NCBI GenBank assembly: GCA_949283535.1
Contig: CASDTC010000008.1
Coordinates: 1 to 64,000, forward strand
Direction: 5' to 3'
Origin: an uncultured Pseudomonadota bacterium
GTDB taxonomy: Bacteria > Pseudomonadota > Alphaproteobacteria > Rs-D84
Length of the DNA stretch: 64,000 nucleotides
Numbering within the stretch: position 1 is the stretch's first letter; every line of letters begins with the position of its first letter. The notes beneath the pieces are model-generated. The model searched no databases and was not told the DNA's origin. It was given only the letters and a program-made list of their open reading frames with translations. A program made the translations under genes and the position numbers. This document shows, in pieces, positions 36,557-45,027 of this stretch.

Positions 36557-38565
36557 AGAAACCCAGCGCATTTTTATTGTACTGCATTTTGCCGGCGACC
36601 GCTGGGGCGGCATCTATTGATATGGAAACGCCAAAAACAATAACTGCCGATAAAATCGAATATGATGTGAACACAGAAACAATAAAAACATCTGGGAATA
36701 CAGAAATTGTAAATGCATCGGGTCAGCGTATGACGCTGACAGATTCCTATCTATCCAAAAATGGTGAAAATCTGTCGGGCGATGATATAAAATTATGGCT
36801 GGGCGATCATGTGTATATTGAATCCGACAATATAACCCGCGATGGTATTGAAACAATTGCATATAACGCAACATTTACCGCATGTGATAATTGTGATGCA
36901 TTTGGCGATGCATGGAAAATAACAACACAAAAGATTGTTCATGATATGGACAGTCGTATGTTGCGTTTTTATAACCCGGTGTTGCGAACATACGATATTC
37001 CCGTTTTTTGGTTGCCGTTCTTTGAAATGCCAGACCCGGGCATTCGACACAAAACGGGATTTTTAATGCCTGATTTTGGTTCAACAAATAATATGGGAAC
37101 CCAGATAAACATCCCACTGTATATCGCGTTTTCAGACACGCATGATATGACATTTACAACATCGTATCTGACCCAAGAAAATCCATTATTTCAACTGGAA
37201 CACCGATTAAATCTGGATCATTCAGAATACAGAACAGATGCGGCATTTACCCATAACCGCGATGGTGAAAATCGCTGGTATATATTTAATAATGATATTA
37301 TTGAATTGGGTGAATATGCGCGCGCAACAATTTTCTTGGAACGCGCATCTGATAAAACATTCTTGCAAAAGTATGGATTCTATGATGACCAGCCATATTT
37401 GGATTCGGGCGCAAAACTGGAATTATTCGGTCAATCAGGGTATGTTGTTGCCGATGCACATATATTCCAAGAACTGCGCAGTACAACGGGAAATTATTCA
37501 ACCCCATCGGGCAATATTTTACCAAATATCCGGGCAACATATCAAACCGCACCGTTATTCAAAGAAACATATTTAACATTTGATGGTGATATATTGGGTA
37601 TATCTGGTGATGGCACCATGTCCCAGCGTTTAATCGGTGATGCACGAATTGTGTCACCATGGACACTGTGGGGCGGGAATCGAATAACAGCCAGTTTATC
37701 TGCGCGTTATGATGTATATAATTTTCATTATACGGAAATGATAGATACGGCGGACTTTTCGGGTGTACGCGACAGATTCTTACCCAGCGGATATTTAGAA
37801 TGGTCGTTGCCATTATTCAGACCAACTGACACATGGACCCAGGTTATTGAACCCAAGGCGCGTTTAACCGTTATGCGACATACGGGCGAAGATCAATTTA
37901 CATTAAATAATGATTCCGCAGGTGCATTATTATCAGATGCAACACTGTTTTCGGACAATCGTTTTTCTGGATTGGATTTATGGGAAAATGGAACATATGC
38001 AGATTATGGTGTTCGATATGCCGCATTTAATCAAGACGGTCATATGTTTGAATTATTCTTTGGTCAAACATATGATTTTAATGACCGCGCCGATACAGAC
38101 CCACGCAGTGGATTCCACAATGGCGCATCTGATTATGTGGGGCGGCTGGAATATAACAATATGAAGTGGCTTGATTTATCAACACGGTTCAGATTATCCC
38201 AAGAAGATTTATCAATGCGCCATATCGAAACATCGGCAATAATTGGCACATCCAGAAACTATATAGATATTGGACATATATGGTCGCAACAATTTATTGA
38301 TGCGTATACGGCGGGTGATGATATAAATGAATTAACTGCGGGGATTGGTATCCAATTGACGAACCGGTGGTCGGTACGCTTTAATGCAATATACAACATG
38401 ACATATGGTCAATTCCAGCGGCATTCTGGTGGAATATTCTATACCCATCCATGTTATTATTTATCGGTGGAATATCGTCATGATAATGCAATTAAAGAAG
38501 ACTATGTTGGAACAACATCGTATCAATTCAGATTTGGTATGAGTATAAATGGTCAACGATATTAA
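36553..38565 (+). CDS. lptD: LPS-assembly outer-membrane protein LptD
   Basis: LptD places LPS into the outer leaflet of the outer membrane. The 670-aa protein has a short signal peptide (to about residue 18), an OstA-type jellyroll start (ITADKIEYDVNTETIKTSGN) and a large C-terminal barrel with the family stretch PVFWLPFFEMPDPGIRHKTG. It is somewhat shorter than E. coli LptD (784). Cysteines at CDNCD near residue 110 might form a disulphide. ATGA overlap with lptF and a 21-nt gap to the SurA-like gene make an envelope-biogenesis operon. Confidence 0.94.
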   Translation: MKKPSAFLLYCILPATAGAASIDMETPKTITADKIEYDVNTETIKTSGNTEIVNASGQRMTLTDSYLSKNGENLSGDDIKLWLGDHVYIESDNITRDGIETIAYNATFTACDNCDAFGDAWKITTQKIVHDMDSRMLRFYNPVLRTYDIPVFWLPFFEMPDPGIRHKTGFLMPDFGSTNNMGTQINIPLYIAFSDTHDMTFTTSYLTQENPLFQLEHRLNLDHSEYRTDAAFTHNRDGENRWYIFNNDIIELGEYARATIFLERASDKTFLQKYGFYDDQPYLDSGAKLELFGQSGYVVADAHIFQELRSTTGNYSTPSGNILPNIRATYQTAPLFKETYLTFDGDILGISGDGTMSQRLIGDARIVSPWTLWGGNRITASLSARYDVYNFHYTEMIDTADFSGVRDRFLPSGYLEWSLPLFRPTDTWTQVIEPKARLTVMRHTGEDQFTLNNDSAGALLSDATLFSDNRFSGLDLWENGTYADYGVRYAAFNQDGHMFELFFGQTYDFNDRADTDPRSGFHNGASDYVGRLEYNNMKWLDLSTRFRLSQEDLSMRHIETSAIIGTSRNYIDIGHIWSQQFIDAYTAGDDINELTAGIGIQLTNRWSVRFNAIYNMTYGQFQRHSGGIFYTHPCYYLSVEYRHDNAIKEDYVGTTSYQFRFGMSINGQRY

Positions 38566-38586
38566 GCAAGGAAGGAAATAATACAA

Positions 38587-39411
38587 ATGAAAAAAATTGG
38601 ACTGTTCGTTATATTTTCATTTATTATGGCGGCACCTGCATTTGGTGCCAGTGTTGTTGCGTCGGTCAATGGCGAACCAATCACAGACGCCGATATTACC
38701 GCACGCGTAACACTGATGAACAAACAGGGAAAAACATCAACTGATAATCGGCGCCAGGCATTACAAAATATAATTGATGACAGTGTAAAATTAGCATATG
38801 CATCAAACTTTAATGCGGTACCAGATGACAAGGTTGTCGAAGACGAACTGAAAAAAATGAATCTGGGGGAATTATCTGCAACAGAACGCGCAATGGCGTT
38901 AAATGCAATGCGTGCAGAAATTGCATGGCAAATCGTTGTTGCGCGAACAATATTACCAACCGTTGATATAACAGATGCAGATATTGCCGCAGAACGAAAT
39001 TCAATTGCCCGTGAACAGGGGTTGCCAATTGAAATGACCATTATTCGTTTAATCGATATCCCCGCCGATATCGCAGCAAAATTAACCAAGCCCAGCAGTT
39101 GTGATGACGCCATGCAAATGGCGCGTGATTTAGGTGGCGCACCACAAAAATTTACCGCACTGCAATATGAACTGGCCCAAGATATTCGTGCGCGCGTGGT
39201 AAATTTACCGCGACTGACATGGTCGCCGGTGGTTGATCGTTCTGTATTATTGGTATGTGATACAAAAAGGACCAAAGAATATGGAAAGCTGGACGATATC
39301 ATTGAACAAAATGCATCATTTAAGCAGGCAATGTTTATCGCAGACCAACAATTAAAACAACTGCGCCGAAATGCGGTTGTCGTGATTAATGATGACAGGT
39401 ATAAGTTATGA
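38587..39411 (+). CDS. SurA-like periplasmic chaperone lacking PPIase domain
   Basis: Signal peptide ending AFGA, then VASVNGEPITDADITARVTL, the typical SurA N-terminal chaperone start, and helices containing ALQNIIDDSVKLAYA. Length (274 aa) and the absence of a recognisable parvulin core (GGDLGW-like) suggest that only the chaperone part is kept, with a small C-terminal domain. SurA helps outer-membrane proteins, notably LptD, to fold. It lies directly after lptD as in most proteobacteria and overlaps rlmN by 4 nt. AAGGAAGGAAA precedes the ATG. Confidence 0.75.
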   Translation: MKKIGLFVIFSFIMAAPAFGASVVASVNGEPITDADITARVTLMNKQGKTSTDNRRQALQNIIDDSVKLAYASNFNAVPDDKVVEDELKKMNLGELSATERAMALNAMRAEIAWQIVVARTILPTVDITDADIAAERNSIAREQGLPIEMTIIRLIDIPADIAAKLTKPSSCDDAMQMARDLGGAPQKFTALQYELAQDIRARVVNLPRLTWSPVVDRSVLLVCDTKRTKEYGKLDDIIEQNASFKQAMFIADQQLKQLRRNAVVVINDDRYKL

Positions 39412-40505
39412 AAACGATTCTGTTTAATTTAAACGATGCAGAACTGGTGCAATTTGTTGAAAATATTGGTCAGCCCAGATTTCGTGCAAAACAAATTCGT
39501 GAATGGTTAAATCGTGGCGCACCTGATTTTTCTGTTATGAAAAATTTACCAGAATCCCTGCGTAATGATTTAAATAATGTCGCACAGACATTGCCGGTAC
39601 GCGTTGTAAAAAAACTGGAATCATCAGATGGTCAGACAACAAAATTCTTGCTGGAATTGGGGGACACAGAACAAATTGAATGCGTGCTGATGCGCACCAG
39701 TTATGGCAACAGCGTTTGCGTCAGTTCCCAGGCAGGATGTGCAATGGGATGCAAATTTTGTGCCAGTACCCTGTTGGGGTTAAAACGCAATTTAACTGTT
39801 AATGAAATCTATTCACAAATTCTGGTTGCGCAATGGGAATTGCGTAATGATAAATTTTCTGATAAACCAATCCGACCAAATGGCGACGCCAATAACGGTG
39901 ATGTATCGCATATCGTTGTTATGGGTACGGGCGAGCCACTGCAAAATGTCGAAAATGTTATCGGATTTATTGAACGCGCAAATTCAGACATGGGTATCGG
40001 ATGGCGCAAGATTACAGTATCGACATGCGGAATTGTGCCGGGGATTCGCGAACTGACCCGGTGGGGGCGACCAATCAACCTGGCGATTTCGTTGCATGCG
40101 CCAACAGATGCGCTGCGCAGTCAAATTATGCCGATAAATAATAAATATAAAATAAATGAAGTACTGGATGCGGCGTTCGAATTTTCTGGGCAGCATAACC
40201 GACAACTGATGATTGAATATATATTGTTAGCGGTGCGGGGCGAAAATGGCGAACCAGAATTATTAAACTGTACGCCCGAACATGCCGAAAAATTATCTGA
40301 ACTGTTGCGTGGTAAAAATTGCATGGTGAATTTGATTCCATGGAATGCGGTGGACGAACGCGATTTTATATCGCCATCTGGCAATGCAGTACATCGGTTC
40401 CAGGATATTTTGATTAAAAACGGTGTGCATACACGAATACGGCGCGAACGCGGCAACGATATCGGCAGTGCGTGTGGACAATTGCGTCTGAAACACAAAA
40501 AATAA
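39408..40505 (+). CDS. rlmN: 23S rRNA/tRNA (adenine-C2)-methyltransferase RlmN
   Basis: Radical-SAM enzyme that methylates A2503 of 23S rRNA and A37 of some tRNAs. The 365-aa protein contains the iron-sulphur motif GCAMGCKFCAS (CxxxCxxC), the N-terminal segment GQPRFRAKQIREWLNRG, MGTGEPLQNVENV, STCGIVPGIREL and INLAISLHAPTDALRS. The second conserved catalytic cysteine lies near the end in DIGSACGQL. It is last in the lptF-lptD-surA-like-rlmN operon and is followed by a terminator. Confidence 0.97.
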   Translation: MKTILFNLNDAELVQFVENIGQPRFRAKQIREWLNRGAPDFSVMKNLPESLRNDLNNVAQTLPVRVVKKLESSDGQTTKFLLELGDTEQIECVLMRTSYGNSVCVSSQAGCAMGCKFCASTLLGLKRNLTVNEIYSQILVAQWELRNDKFSDKPIRPNGDANNGDVSHIVVMGTGEPLQNVENVIGFIERANSDMGIGWRKITVSTCGIVPGIRELTRWGRPINLAISLHAPTDALRSQIMPINNKYKINEVLDAAFEFSGQHNRQLMIEYILLAVRGENGEPELLNCTPEHAEKLSELLRGKNCMVNLIPWNAVDERDFISPSGNAVHRFQDILIKNGVHTRIRRERGNDIGSACGQLRLKHKK

Positions 40506-40530
40506 AACCCGCGATTGCGGGTTTTGTTTT
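40504..40530. terminator. Terminator after rlmN
   Basis: AAACCCGC-GATT-GCGGGTTTTG followed by T run; also reads as a terminator for the convergent OmpA lipoprotein. Confidence 0.85.
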
Positions 40531-41176
40531 ATTTATTCGGAATAATCTTGATTTCCACACGGCGATTTTGTTGACGACCGGCGGCGGTTGAATTATCCGC
40601 AATCGGATTAGACGCGCCCATAGATAAAATCTCAAAACGCGTGGCGGCAACGCCCTGACCTTGCAGATATGCGGCAACCGCGTTTGCACGATTCTGTGCC
40701 AGTGTTTGATTATATTGCGCACTGCCCGTGCTGTCTGTGAATCCCATAACCATAACGGTTGAATTATCATATTTATTTAAAACCTTGGCCACGGAATTTA
40801 ATGTCGAATAAAATCCGGCGTTTATGTCCGCAGAATCTGTTTTGAATGTGATATTGCCCGGCATAACCAGACGAATATTATCGCCATCGCGAATAACACT
40901 GACCCCGGTTGACGCCAATTCTGCGCGCAGTTCTGCTTCTTGGGTATCCATATAATACCCGACACCACCACCCAGTGCCGCACCAGCCAAACCACCAACC
41001 AATGCGCCTTTACCACTGTTACCAGCGACCAAGGCACCTGTTGCAGCGCCTGTTGCAGCACCAATTGCGGTGCCCCATACGGCCTTGGATGTTTGGGATT
41101 GCCCCGTGTATGGATTAACTGTTGTGCATGCCGCCAACAGCGACACAGATGCTGCAAAAACAATAAATTTTTTCAT
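40529..41176 (-). CDS. OmpA-family glycine-zipper lipoprotein (YiaD-like)
   Basis: True start is the ATG at 41176 (MKKFIVF); AAGGAAA lies upstream, and longer frames run through tRNA-Val. Signal peptide with lipobox (LLAAC, Cys at 17), a glycine-zipper membrane segment (AIGAATGAATGALVAGNSGK, GGLAGAALGGGVGYYMD) and a C-terminal OmpA domain (VMVMGFTDSTGSAQYN, QGVAATRFEILSMG, NRRVEIKII). This matches E. coli YiaD-type outer-membrane lipoproteins that bind peptidoglycan. 215 aa. Single gene with its own promoter. Confidence 0.9.
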   Translation of the reverse strand: MKKFIVFAASVSLLAACTTVNPYTGQSQTSKAVWGTAIGAATGAATGALVAGNSGKGALVGGLAGAALGGGVGYYMDTQEAELRAELASTGVSVIRDGDNIRLVMPGNITFKTDSADINAGFYSTLNSVAKVLNKYDNSTVMVMGFTDSTGSAQYNQTLAQNRANAVAAYLQGQGVAATRFEILSMGASNPIADNSTAAGRQQNRRVEIKIIPNK

Positions 41177-41212
41177 ATTCGTATTTCCTTTTCTTGATAA
41201 CCCTGTGCAAGG

Positions 41213-41241
41213 ATTATATATAAAAAATTTAAAAAGCACAA
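41213..41241 (-). promoter_or_regulatory. Promoter of the YiaD-like gene
   Basis: On the minus strand TTGTGC (41241-41236), 17-bp spacer, TATAAT (41218-41213). Confidence 0.6.
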
Positions 41242-41247
41242 AATAAA

Positions 41248-41299
41248 ATCGCCCGTTGGGCGATAAAAAAGCCACACTTCGCACAAGGCTTCGTGTGGC
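41248..41299 (-). terminator. Double terminator after tRNA-Val
   Basis: Two hairpins in a row on the minus strand: GCCACAC...GTGTGGC (41299-41271) followed by TTTTTT, then ATCGCCC-AAC-GGGCGAT (41264-41248) followed by TTTATTTT. They separate the tRNA from the YiaD-like promoter. Confidence 0.8.
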
Positions 41300-41342
41300 A
41301 CTAAAATTTCTTAAACTCACTGCGTTCGTTAACGAAATTTTG

Positions 41343-41425
41343 TGGTGGATGTTGAGGGACTCAAACCCCCGACCCTCTCGGTCTCGGTGTAAACGAGATG
41401 CTCTAATCAACTGAGCTAAACATCC
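41343..41425 (-). tRNA. tRNA-Val (anticodon UAC) with 6-nt tandem duplication
   Basis: Acceptor GGATGTT/AACATCC, D arm GCTC...GAGC, anticodon stem TCTCG/CGAGA with loop TTTACAC (anticodon UAC), T stem GGGGG/CCCTC and encoded ACCA at the 3' end. After the anticodon arm CCGAGA occurs twice in tandem (41387-41376), so the variable region is 11 nt instead of 5 and the gene is 83 instead of 77 nt. The T loop reads TTTGAGT where TTCGAGT is normal. It may be functional with an enlarged variable loop, or degenerate. Confidence 0.8.
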
Positions 41426-41473
41426 GAAACAGCGGGCATATAATAAAATATTTTTTCCCACTTGTCCAGTTTT

Positions 41474-41773
41474 TTATTGCCCAATTGGCAATCCCGCGGT
41501 TGCATCGCCCATAACGCGATCAATTGTGGCATCTGCCTTGGACTTTGCATCATTGTATGCGGCGGCAACCAATTGTGCCACAGCGTCTGCCCCACGCGAT
41601 AGTGCGTCTTCACGAATTGTTATATTTGCCAAATCATATTTACATGTCATATCAATTATACATGCCCCAGAATCAGCAATACCCTTTACATGGGTTTTAC
41701 CCAATTTGTCTTGGGCGGCGGCAACCTTGTCTTGTAAAACACTGGCCTGTGTCATTAATGCGTCCATATCCAT
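41474..41773 (-). CDS. ybaB: YbaB/EbfC-family nucleoid-associated protein
   Basis: Small DNA-binding dimer, often encoded after dnaX. The 99-aa protein has the family pattern: N-terminal helix (MTQASVLQDKVAAAQDKLGK), a Gly-containing beta hairpin (GACIIDMTCKYDLANITIRE) and a C-terminal helix (AQLVAAAYNDAKSKADATI). The ATG at 41773 is chosen because a GGGGGGA site sits 9 nt upstream; longer starts overlap it. In this genome it lies after pnp and before tRNA-Val, away from dnaX and recR. Confidence 0.8.
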   Translation of the reverse strand: MDMDALMTQASVLQDKVAAAQDKLGKTHVKGIADSGACIIDMTCKYDLANITIREDALSRGADAVAQLVAAAYNDAKSKADATIDRVMGDATAGLPIGQ

Positions 41774-41835
41774 TTTTATTTTTCCCCCCATTGGTTTAAA
41801 ATGCGCGCCCAATTGGACGCGCAATATTTTGTTTT

Positions 41836-44004
41836 TTATTTTTTGATTTCTGCGCCAGTTTTCTGGTCGATGCCAACCATGGACATACGCGTTTTGCCGC
41901 GTTTATCTGCACCCAGATAACGAACGAAAACTTTATCGCCTTCTTTGAACCCGGCATCTTCGATTTTAGCAATGCGTTCACCCGTGATTTCAGAAATATG
42001 AACCATTGATTCAAAACCATTCAAGATTTTTACGAATAATCCAAAATCTTTGATTCCAGATACAACGCCTGGATAAATTACGCCAACCTCTGGTTCGGCA
42101 ATAATATCTTTGATACGCGCAATTGCAGCATCGGCATCATCCTTTGATGTTGCCATGATTTTCACAGTACCGTCATCTTCCAGATCAATTTGCGTATTTG
42201 TTTCACGAACCAACGCCTGGATAACAGAGCCACCCTTGCCAATAACATCACGAACCTTGTCCGGGTTAATTTTCATTGTGTATAACTGTGGTGCATATTC
42301 AGACACATGATCGCGTGGCGATTTAATTGCCTTTTCAATTTTGCCCAAAATATGCATACGGCCATCTTTTGCCTGTTCTAATGCATGTTTCATGATTTCA
42401 AATGTAATGGATGTAATTTTTATATCCATTTGCAATGCGGTTATACCCTGGGATGTACCGGTAACCTTGAAATCCATGTCGCCCAAGTGATCTTCATCGC
42501 CCAATATGTCGGTCAGAATGGCGTAATCATCGCCCTCTTTTATCAATCCCATGGCGATGCCAGCGACCGGGCGTTTTAATGGAACGCCACCATCCATCAT
42601 TGCCAATGTTGCACCGCATGTCGTTGCCATTGATGATGATCCATTTGATTCCAGAATGTCAGACACAACACGGATTACATAATCAAATTCACTGCGTGAT
42701 GGTATCATTGGATGCAATGCACGCCATGCCAGGTTTCCATGTCCAATTTCACGGCGTCCCGGGGATTTTAATCCCTTGCATTCACCAACAGAATATCCCG
42801 GGAAATTATAGTTCAATATAAAATCGCGTTCTTCGGCACCATCCAGGTTTTCAATTGGCAATGCATCTTTGCCGCCACCCAATGTTAATGAAACCAATGC
42901 CTGGGTTTCACCGCGGGTGAACAATGCCGAACCATGTGCGCGTGGTAAAACACCCAATTCAATTTCAATTGGACGCACTGTTTTATTATCACGCCCATCA
43001 ATACGGGGATGCCCCGCCAAAATATTGCCACGCATAATACGCGCCGTCAGATTTTCCACAATTTCATCCGCCCATGATTCCAATGTGGATGCCGCAGTTT
43101 CTGTTTCTGGGAACAGTTCTGGTATGCGTGCCTTGGCAGATGCATGAATTTGTGCCAATGTGTCCAGACGAACCAATTTTTCTTTTATCTGTAATGCAGA
43201 TTCAATTTCGCCCGCAAAAGATTCAAAATCTTTTTCCATTGCGATATATTCGTCTGATTTTTCTGGCGTTGCCCAGCGTGGTTTGCCCGCTTTTTCAGTT
43301 AATTCATTAATTGCACGGATAACCGCCTGTTGTGCGTCAAAGCCAAATTTCACCGCGCCCAGGACAGTTGCTTCGTCCAATTCACCAATTTCAGATTCAA
43401 CCATTAACACACCGTCTTTGGTTGCGGCAACGACCAAATCCATTTCAGAATCTTCAACAAATTTTTTTGATGGATTTAATACATATTTACCATCAGCATA
43501 GCTGACGCGTGCCGCGCCAATTGGACCCGCAAATGGAACACCCGACAATGCCAATGCCGCAGACGATGCAATCATCGCCAAGATATCTGGCTGGTTCTTT
43601 TTATCATATGAAAATACTTGGGCGACAATTTGTACCTTGTTTTTAAATGTTTCTGGGAACAATGGACGAATTGGACGATCAATCAAGCGTGCGATTAATG
43701 TTTCGCCGGTTGATGCCTTGCCTTCGCGGCGATCGCGTGAACCCGGTATACGACCAGCAGACGCAAATTTTTCCTGGTAATCAACAGTTAATGGGAAAAA
43801 GTCTTGCCCTTCGACCGCATCTTTTTCTGCACAGACCGTTGCCAGAACCATTGTTTCGCCCATTGTTGCCAAAACAGCGCCATTTGCCTGTTTTGCCATG
43901 CGACCAGTTTCCAGGTGCAATACGGTGTCGCCGTATGGAACCTCTACCACAATGGGATTATTTAAATGTGTTTTTTCATCTTTGTTAAATAAACCAAATA
44001 ACAT
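41836..44004 (-). CDS. pnp: Polynucleotide phosphorylase
   Basis: 3'-5' phosphorolytic exoribonuclease and degradosome component. The 722-aa protein has two RNase PH domains (FPLTVDYQEKFASAGRIPG with RRE; DGRDNKTVRPIEIELGVLPR, HGSALFTRGETQALVS), the helical domain, KH (DKVRDVIGKGGSVIQALV) and S1 (GVVSGIKDFGLFVKIL) domains in the normal order. The ATG at 44004 has GGAG 6 nt upstream; the in-frame ATG at 44016 overlaps that site. rpsO, usually just upstream of pnp, is 0.7 kb away behind an HTH gene. Confidence 0.97.
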   Translation of the reverse strand: MLFGLFNKDEKTHLNNPIVVEVPYGDTVLHLETGRMAKQANGAVLATMGETMVLATVCAEKDAVEGQDFFPLTVDYQEKFASAGRIPGSRDRREGKASTGETLIARLIDRPIRPLFPETFKNKVQIVAQVFSYDKKNQPDILAMIASSAALALSGVPFAGPIGAARVSYADGKYVLNPSKKFVEDSEMDLVVAATKDGVLMVESEIGELDEATVLGAVKFGFDAQQAVIRAINELTEKAGKPRWATPEKSDEYIAMEKDFESFAGEIESALQIKEKLVRLDTLAQIHASAKARIPELFPETETAASTLESWADEIVENLTARIMRGNILAGHPRIDGRDNKTVRPIEIELGVLPRAHGSALFTRGETQALVSLTLGGGKDALPIENLDGAEERDFILNYNFPGYSVGECKGLKSPGRREIGHGNLAWRALHPMIPSRSEFDYVIRVVSDILESNGSSSMATTCGATLAMMDGGVPLKRPVAGIAMGLIKEGDDYAILTDILGDEDHLGDMDFKVTGTSQGITALQMDIKITSITFEIMKHALEQAKDGRMHILGKIEKAIKSPRDHVSEYAPQLYTMKINPDKVRDVIGKGGSVIQALVRETNTQIDLEDDGTVKIMATSKDDADAAIARIKDIIAEPEVGVIYPGVVSGIKDFGLFVKILNGFESMVHISEITGERIAKIEDAGFKEGDKVFVRYLGADKRGKTRMSMVGIDQKTGAEIKK

Positions 44005-44041
44005 ATTTTTCTCCATATTCTTAATTCAGTTTCAATGCGAA

Positions 44042-44092
44042 GAAAAATCATTCGTTTTTGCATTCTGGGATAAATGCAAGAATGAACAATTT
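44042..44092 (-). promoter_or_regulatory. Hairpin in the pnp leader
   Basis: On the minus strand a stem TTGCATT/AATGCAA (loop TATCCCAG), extended past a bulge by CATTC/GAATG and further A/T pairs, occupies the leader between the pnp promoter and start. In E. coli an RNase III-cut pnp leader stem mediates autoregulation; this structure is in the equivalent place. Confidence 0.5.
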
Positions 44093-44109
44093 CTTCCCCG
44101 CATTAATTG

Positions 44110-44137
44110 ATTATAAATAATATTTGCGTATATGCAA
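44110..44137 (-). promoter_or_regulatory. pnp promoter
   Basis: On the minus strand TTGCAT (44137-44132), 16-bp spacer, TATAAT (44115-44110), identical in hexamers and spacing to the nusA promoter. Confidence 0.65.
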
Positions 44138-44170
44138 ACTTTTTTCATTATGTGAAAAAATCACAATGAT

Positions 44171-44198
44171 TTGATTTTTCTGTTATCTGTGATAAAAT
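44171..44198 (+). promoter_or_regulatory. Promoter of leader RNA 1
   Basis: TTGATT (44171-44176), 16-bp spacer, TAAAAT (44193-44198); start expected near 44205, at the first hairpin of the structured leader. Confidence 0.55.
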
Positions 44199-44204
44199 GC
44201 TTAA

Positions 44205-44355
44205 TGCATTGGATGATTACCAATGCGGGGTGTAAGAACCTCTTACTAGTACAAACTCCAACCACGGTTGGAGGGTTGCGAATATATCGAATAAGCACAC
44301 TATTGCTAGTAATAGTTCTTAACCTCCAACCGCCATTCATCACGGCGGTGTTTTT
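44205..44355 (+). ncRNA. Structured leader RNA 1 with conditional terminator
   Basis: Hairpin GCATTGG/CCAATGC (44206-44226) is followed by GGGG and a long-range helix TAAGAAC (44233-44239) with GTTCTTA (44315-44321) and TTACTAG (44243-44249) with CTAGTAA (44306-44312). Inside is CTCCAAC/GTTGGAG. An intrinsic terminator ACCGCC/GGCGGT + T5 (44329-44355) ends it. CGGTTGGAGG (44265-44274) can alternatively pair with CCTCCAACCG (44323-44332), which overlaps the terminator stem. The same architecture recurs at 51402-51618. A small HTH gene follows. No known RNA family recognised. Confidence 0.6.
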
Positions 44356-44389
44356 ATTAACCAACAATAAAAAACAGTGGAGAGAAAAA

Positions 44390-44638
44390 ATGATACTGGT
44401 CGATAATTCATATATTGGGCGCCGAATAAGCAGTGCGCGTAAAACCGCAAACATAAAACGAAACGATGCGGCAAGAATGCTGCGCATAACCCCAAAGAAA
44501 TTATTAAGATACGAAAGCGGCAAAGAATTAATCCCCGAATTCGTACTGGAACGATTGTTTTACAGTGCATGGGCAATGATGGCGGTGCGAAATGCCCCGT
44601 ATCGTGAAACGCCCCGCCGCCCACAATGGGGAAAATAA
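44390..44638 (+). CDS. Small XRE-type helix-turn-helix protein, 82 aa
   Basis: ATG at 44390 has GGAGAG upstream; a longer frame reads through the leader RNA and is not real. Residues 8-60 form a lambda-repressor-like HTH (IGRRISSARKTANIKRNDAA, RMLRITPKKLLRYESGKELI), in which the recognition helix follows LRITPKKLLRYE. The C-terminus is short and basic (APYRETPRRPQWGK). A DNA-binding regulator is likely; its target may be its own leader region. It lies between pnp and rpsO and is preceded by a terminator, so its expression would require read-through. Confidence 0.75.
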   Translation: MILVDNSYIGRRISSARKTANIKRNDAARMLRITPKKLLRYESGKELIPEFVLERLFYSAWAMMAVRNAPYRETPRRPQWGK

Positions 44639-44659
44639 AACACAATATCTATATTCACA

Positions 44660-44700
44660 TTTTGTCATCGCGGATTATCACAGATGGCATGGCAATCCAT
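44660..44700 (+). repeat. Partial palindromic repeat
   Basis: TTTGTCATCGCGGATTATCA and GGCATGGCAATCCA resemble one half of the dispersed repeat at 2564 and 6029, diverged and truncated, placed between the HTH gene and the rpsO terminator. Confidence 0.55.
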
Positions 44701-44705
44701 TTAAT

Positions 44706-44733
44706 AAAAAAATCGCCCAAACGGGCGATTTTT
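44706..44733. terminator. Terminator after rpsO
   Basis: AAATCGCCC-AAAC-GGGCGATTT with A and T flanks; ends the minus-strand truB-rpsO operon. Confidence 0.9.
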
Positions 44734-45004
44734 ATTTACGCAGACCCAGTTTTTTAATCAGGTCTTCGTATTCAGAAACACTGTTCTTTTTGATGTATGC
44801 CAATAATTTTTTACGGCGGTTAACCATCAGCAATAAACCACGTCTGGAATGTTTATCCTTGTGATTATTTTTCATGTGTTCTGTCAAATTGCGAATGCGT
44901 TCCGTTAAAACAGCAACCTGGGATGCAGCAGAACCACCATTATCCCGTTCTGTTGTTTTAAATGCCTGAATCAATTCACTCTTTTTTTCTTTTGTAACGG
45001 ACAT
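44732..45004 (-). CDS. rpsO: 30S ribosomal protein S15
   Basis: Binds the central domain of 16S rRNA early in 30S assembly. 90 aa, the usual length; characteristic segments are [40 protein letters not shown] and [20 protein letters not shown]. The ATG at 45004 has AAAAGGAAA about 8 nt upstream; the longer frame reads back into truB. truB lies 23 nt upstream on the same strand, the common truB-rpsO order. Confidence 0.98.
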   Translation of the reverse strand: MSVTKEKKSELIQAFKTTERDNGGSAASQVAVLTERIRNLTEHMKNNHKDKHSRRGLLLMVNRRKKLLAYIKKNSVSEYEDLIKKLGLRK

Positions 45005-45027
45005 TGTTTGTTTCCTTTTATTATTTT

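Noticed and set aside
40529..41461. 310-aa version of the OmpA lipoprotein
   Set aside because: The first 95 codons run through tRNA-Val and two terminators; the lipoprotein signal at 41176 is the true start.
44171..44389. N-terminal extension of the small HTH protein
   Set aside because: It translates the structured leader and terminator; GGAGAG directly precedes the ATG at 44390.
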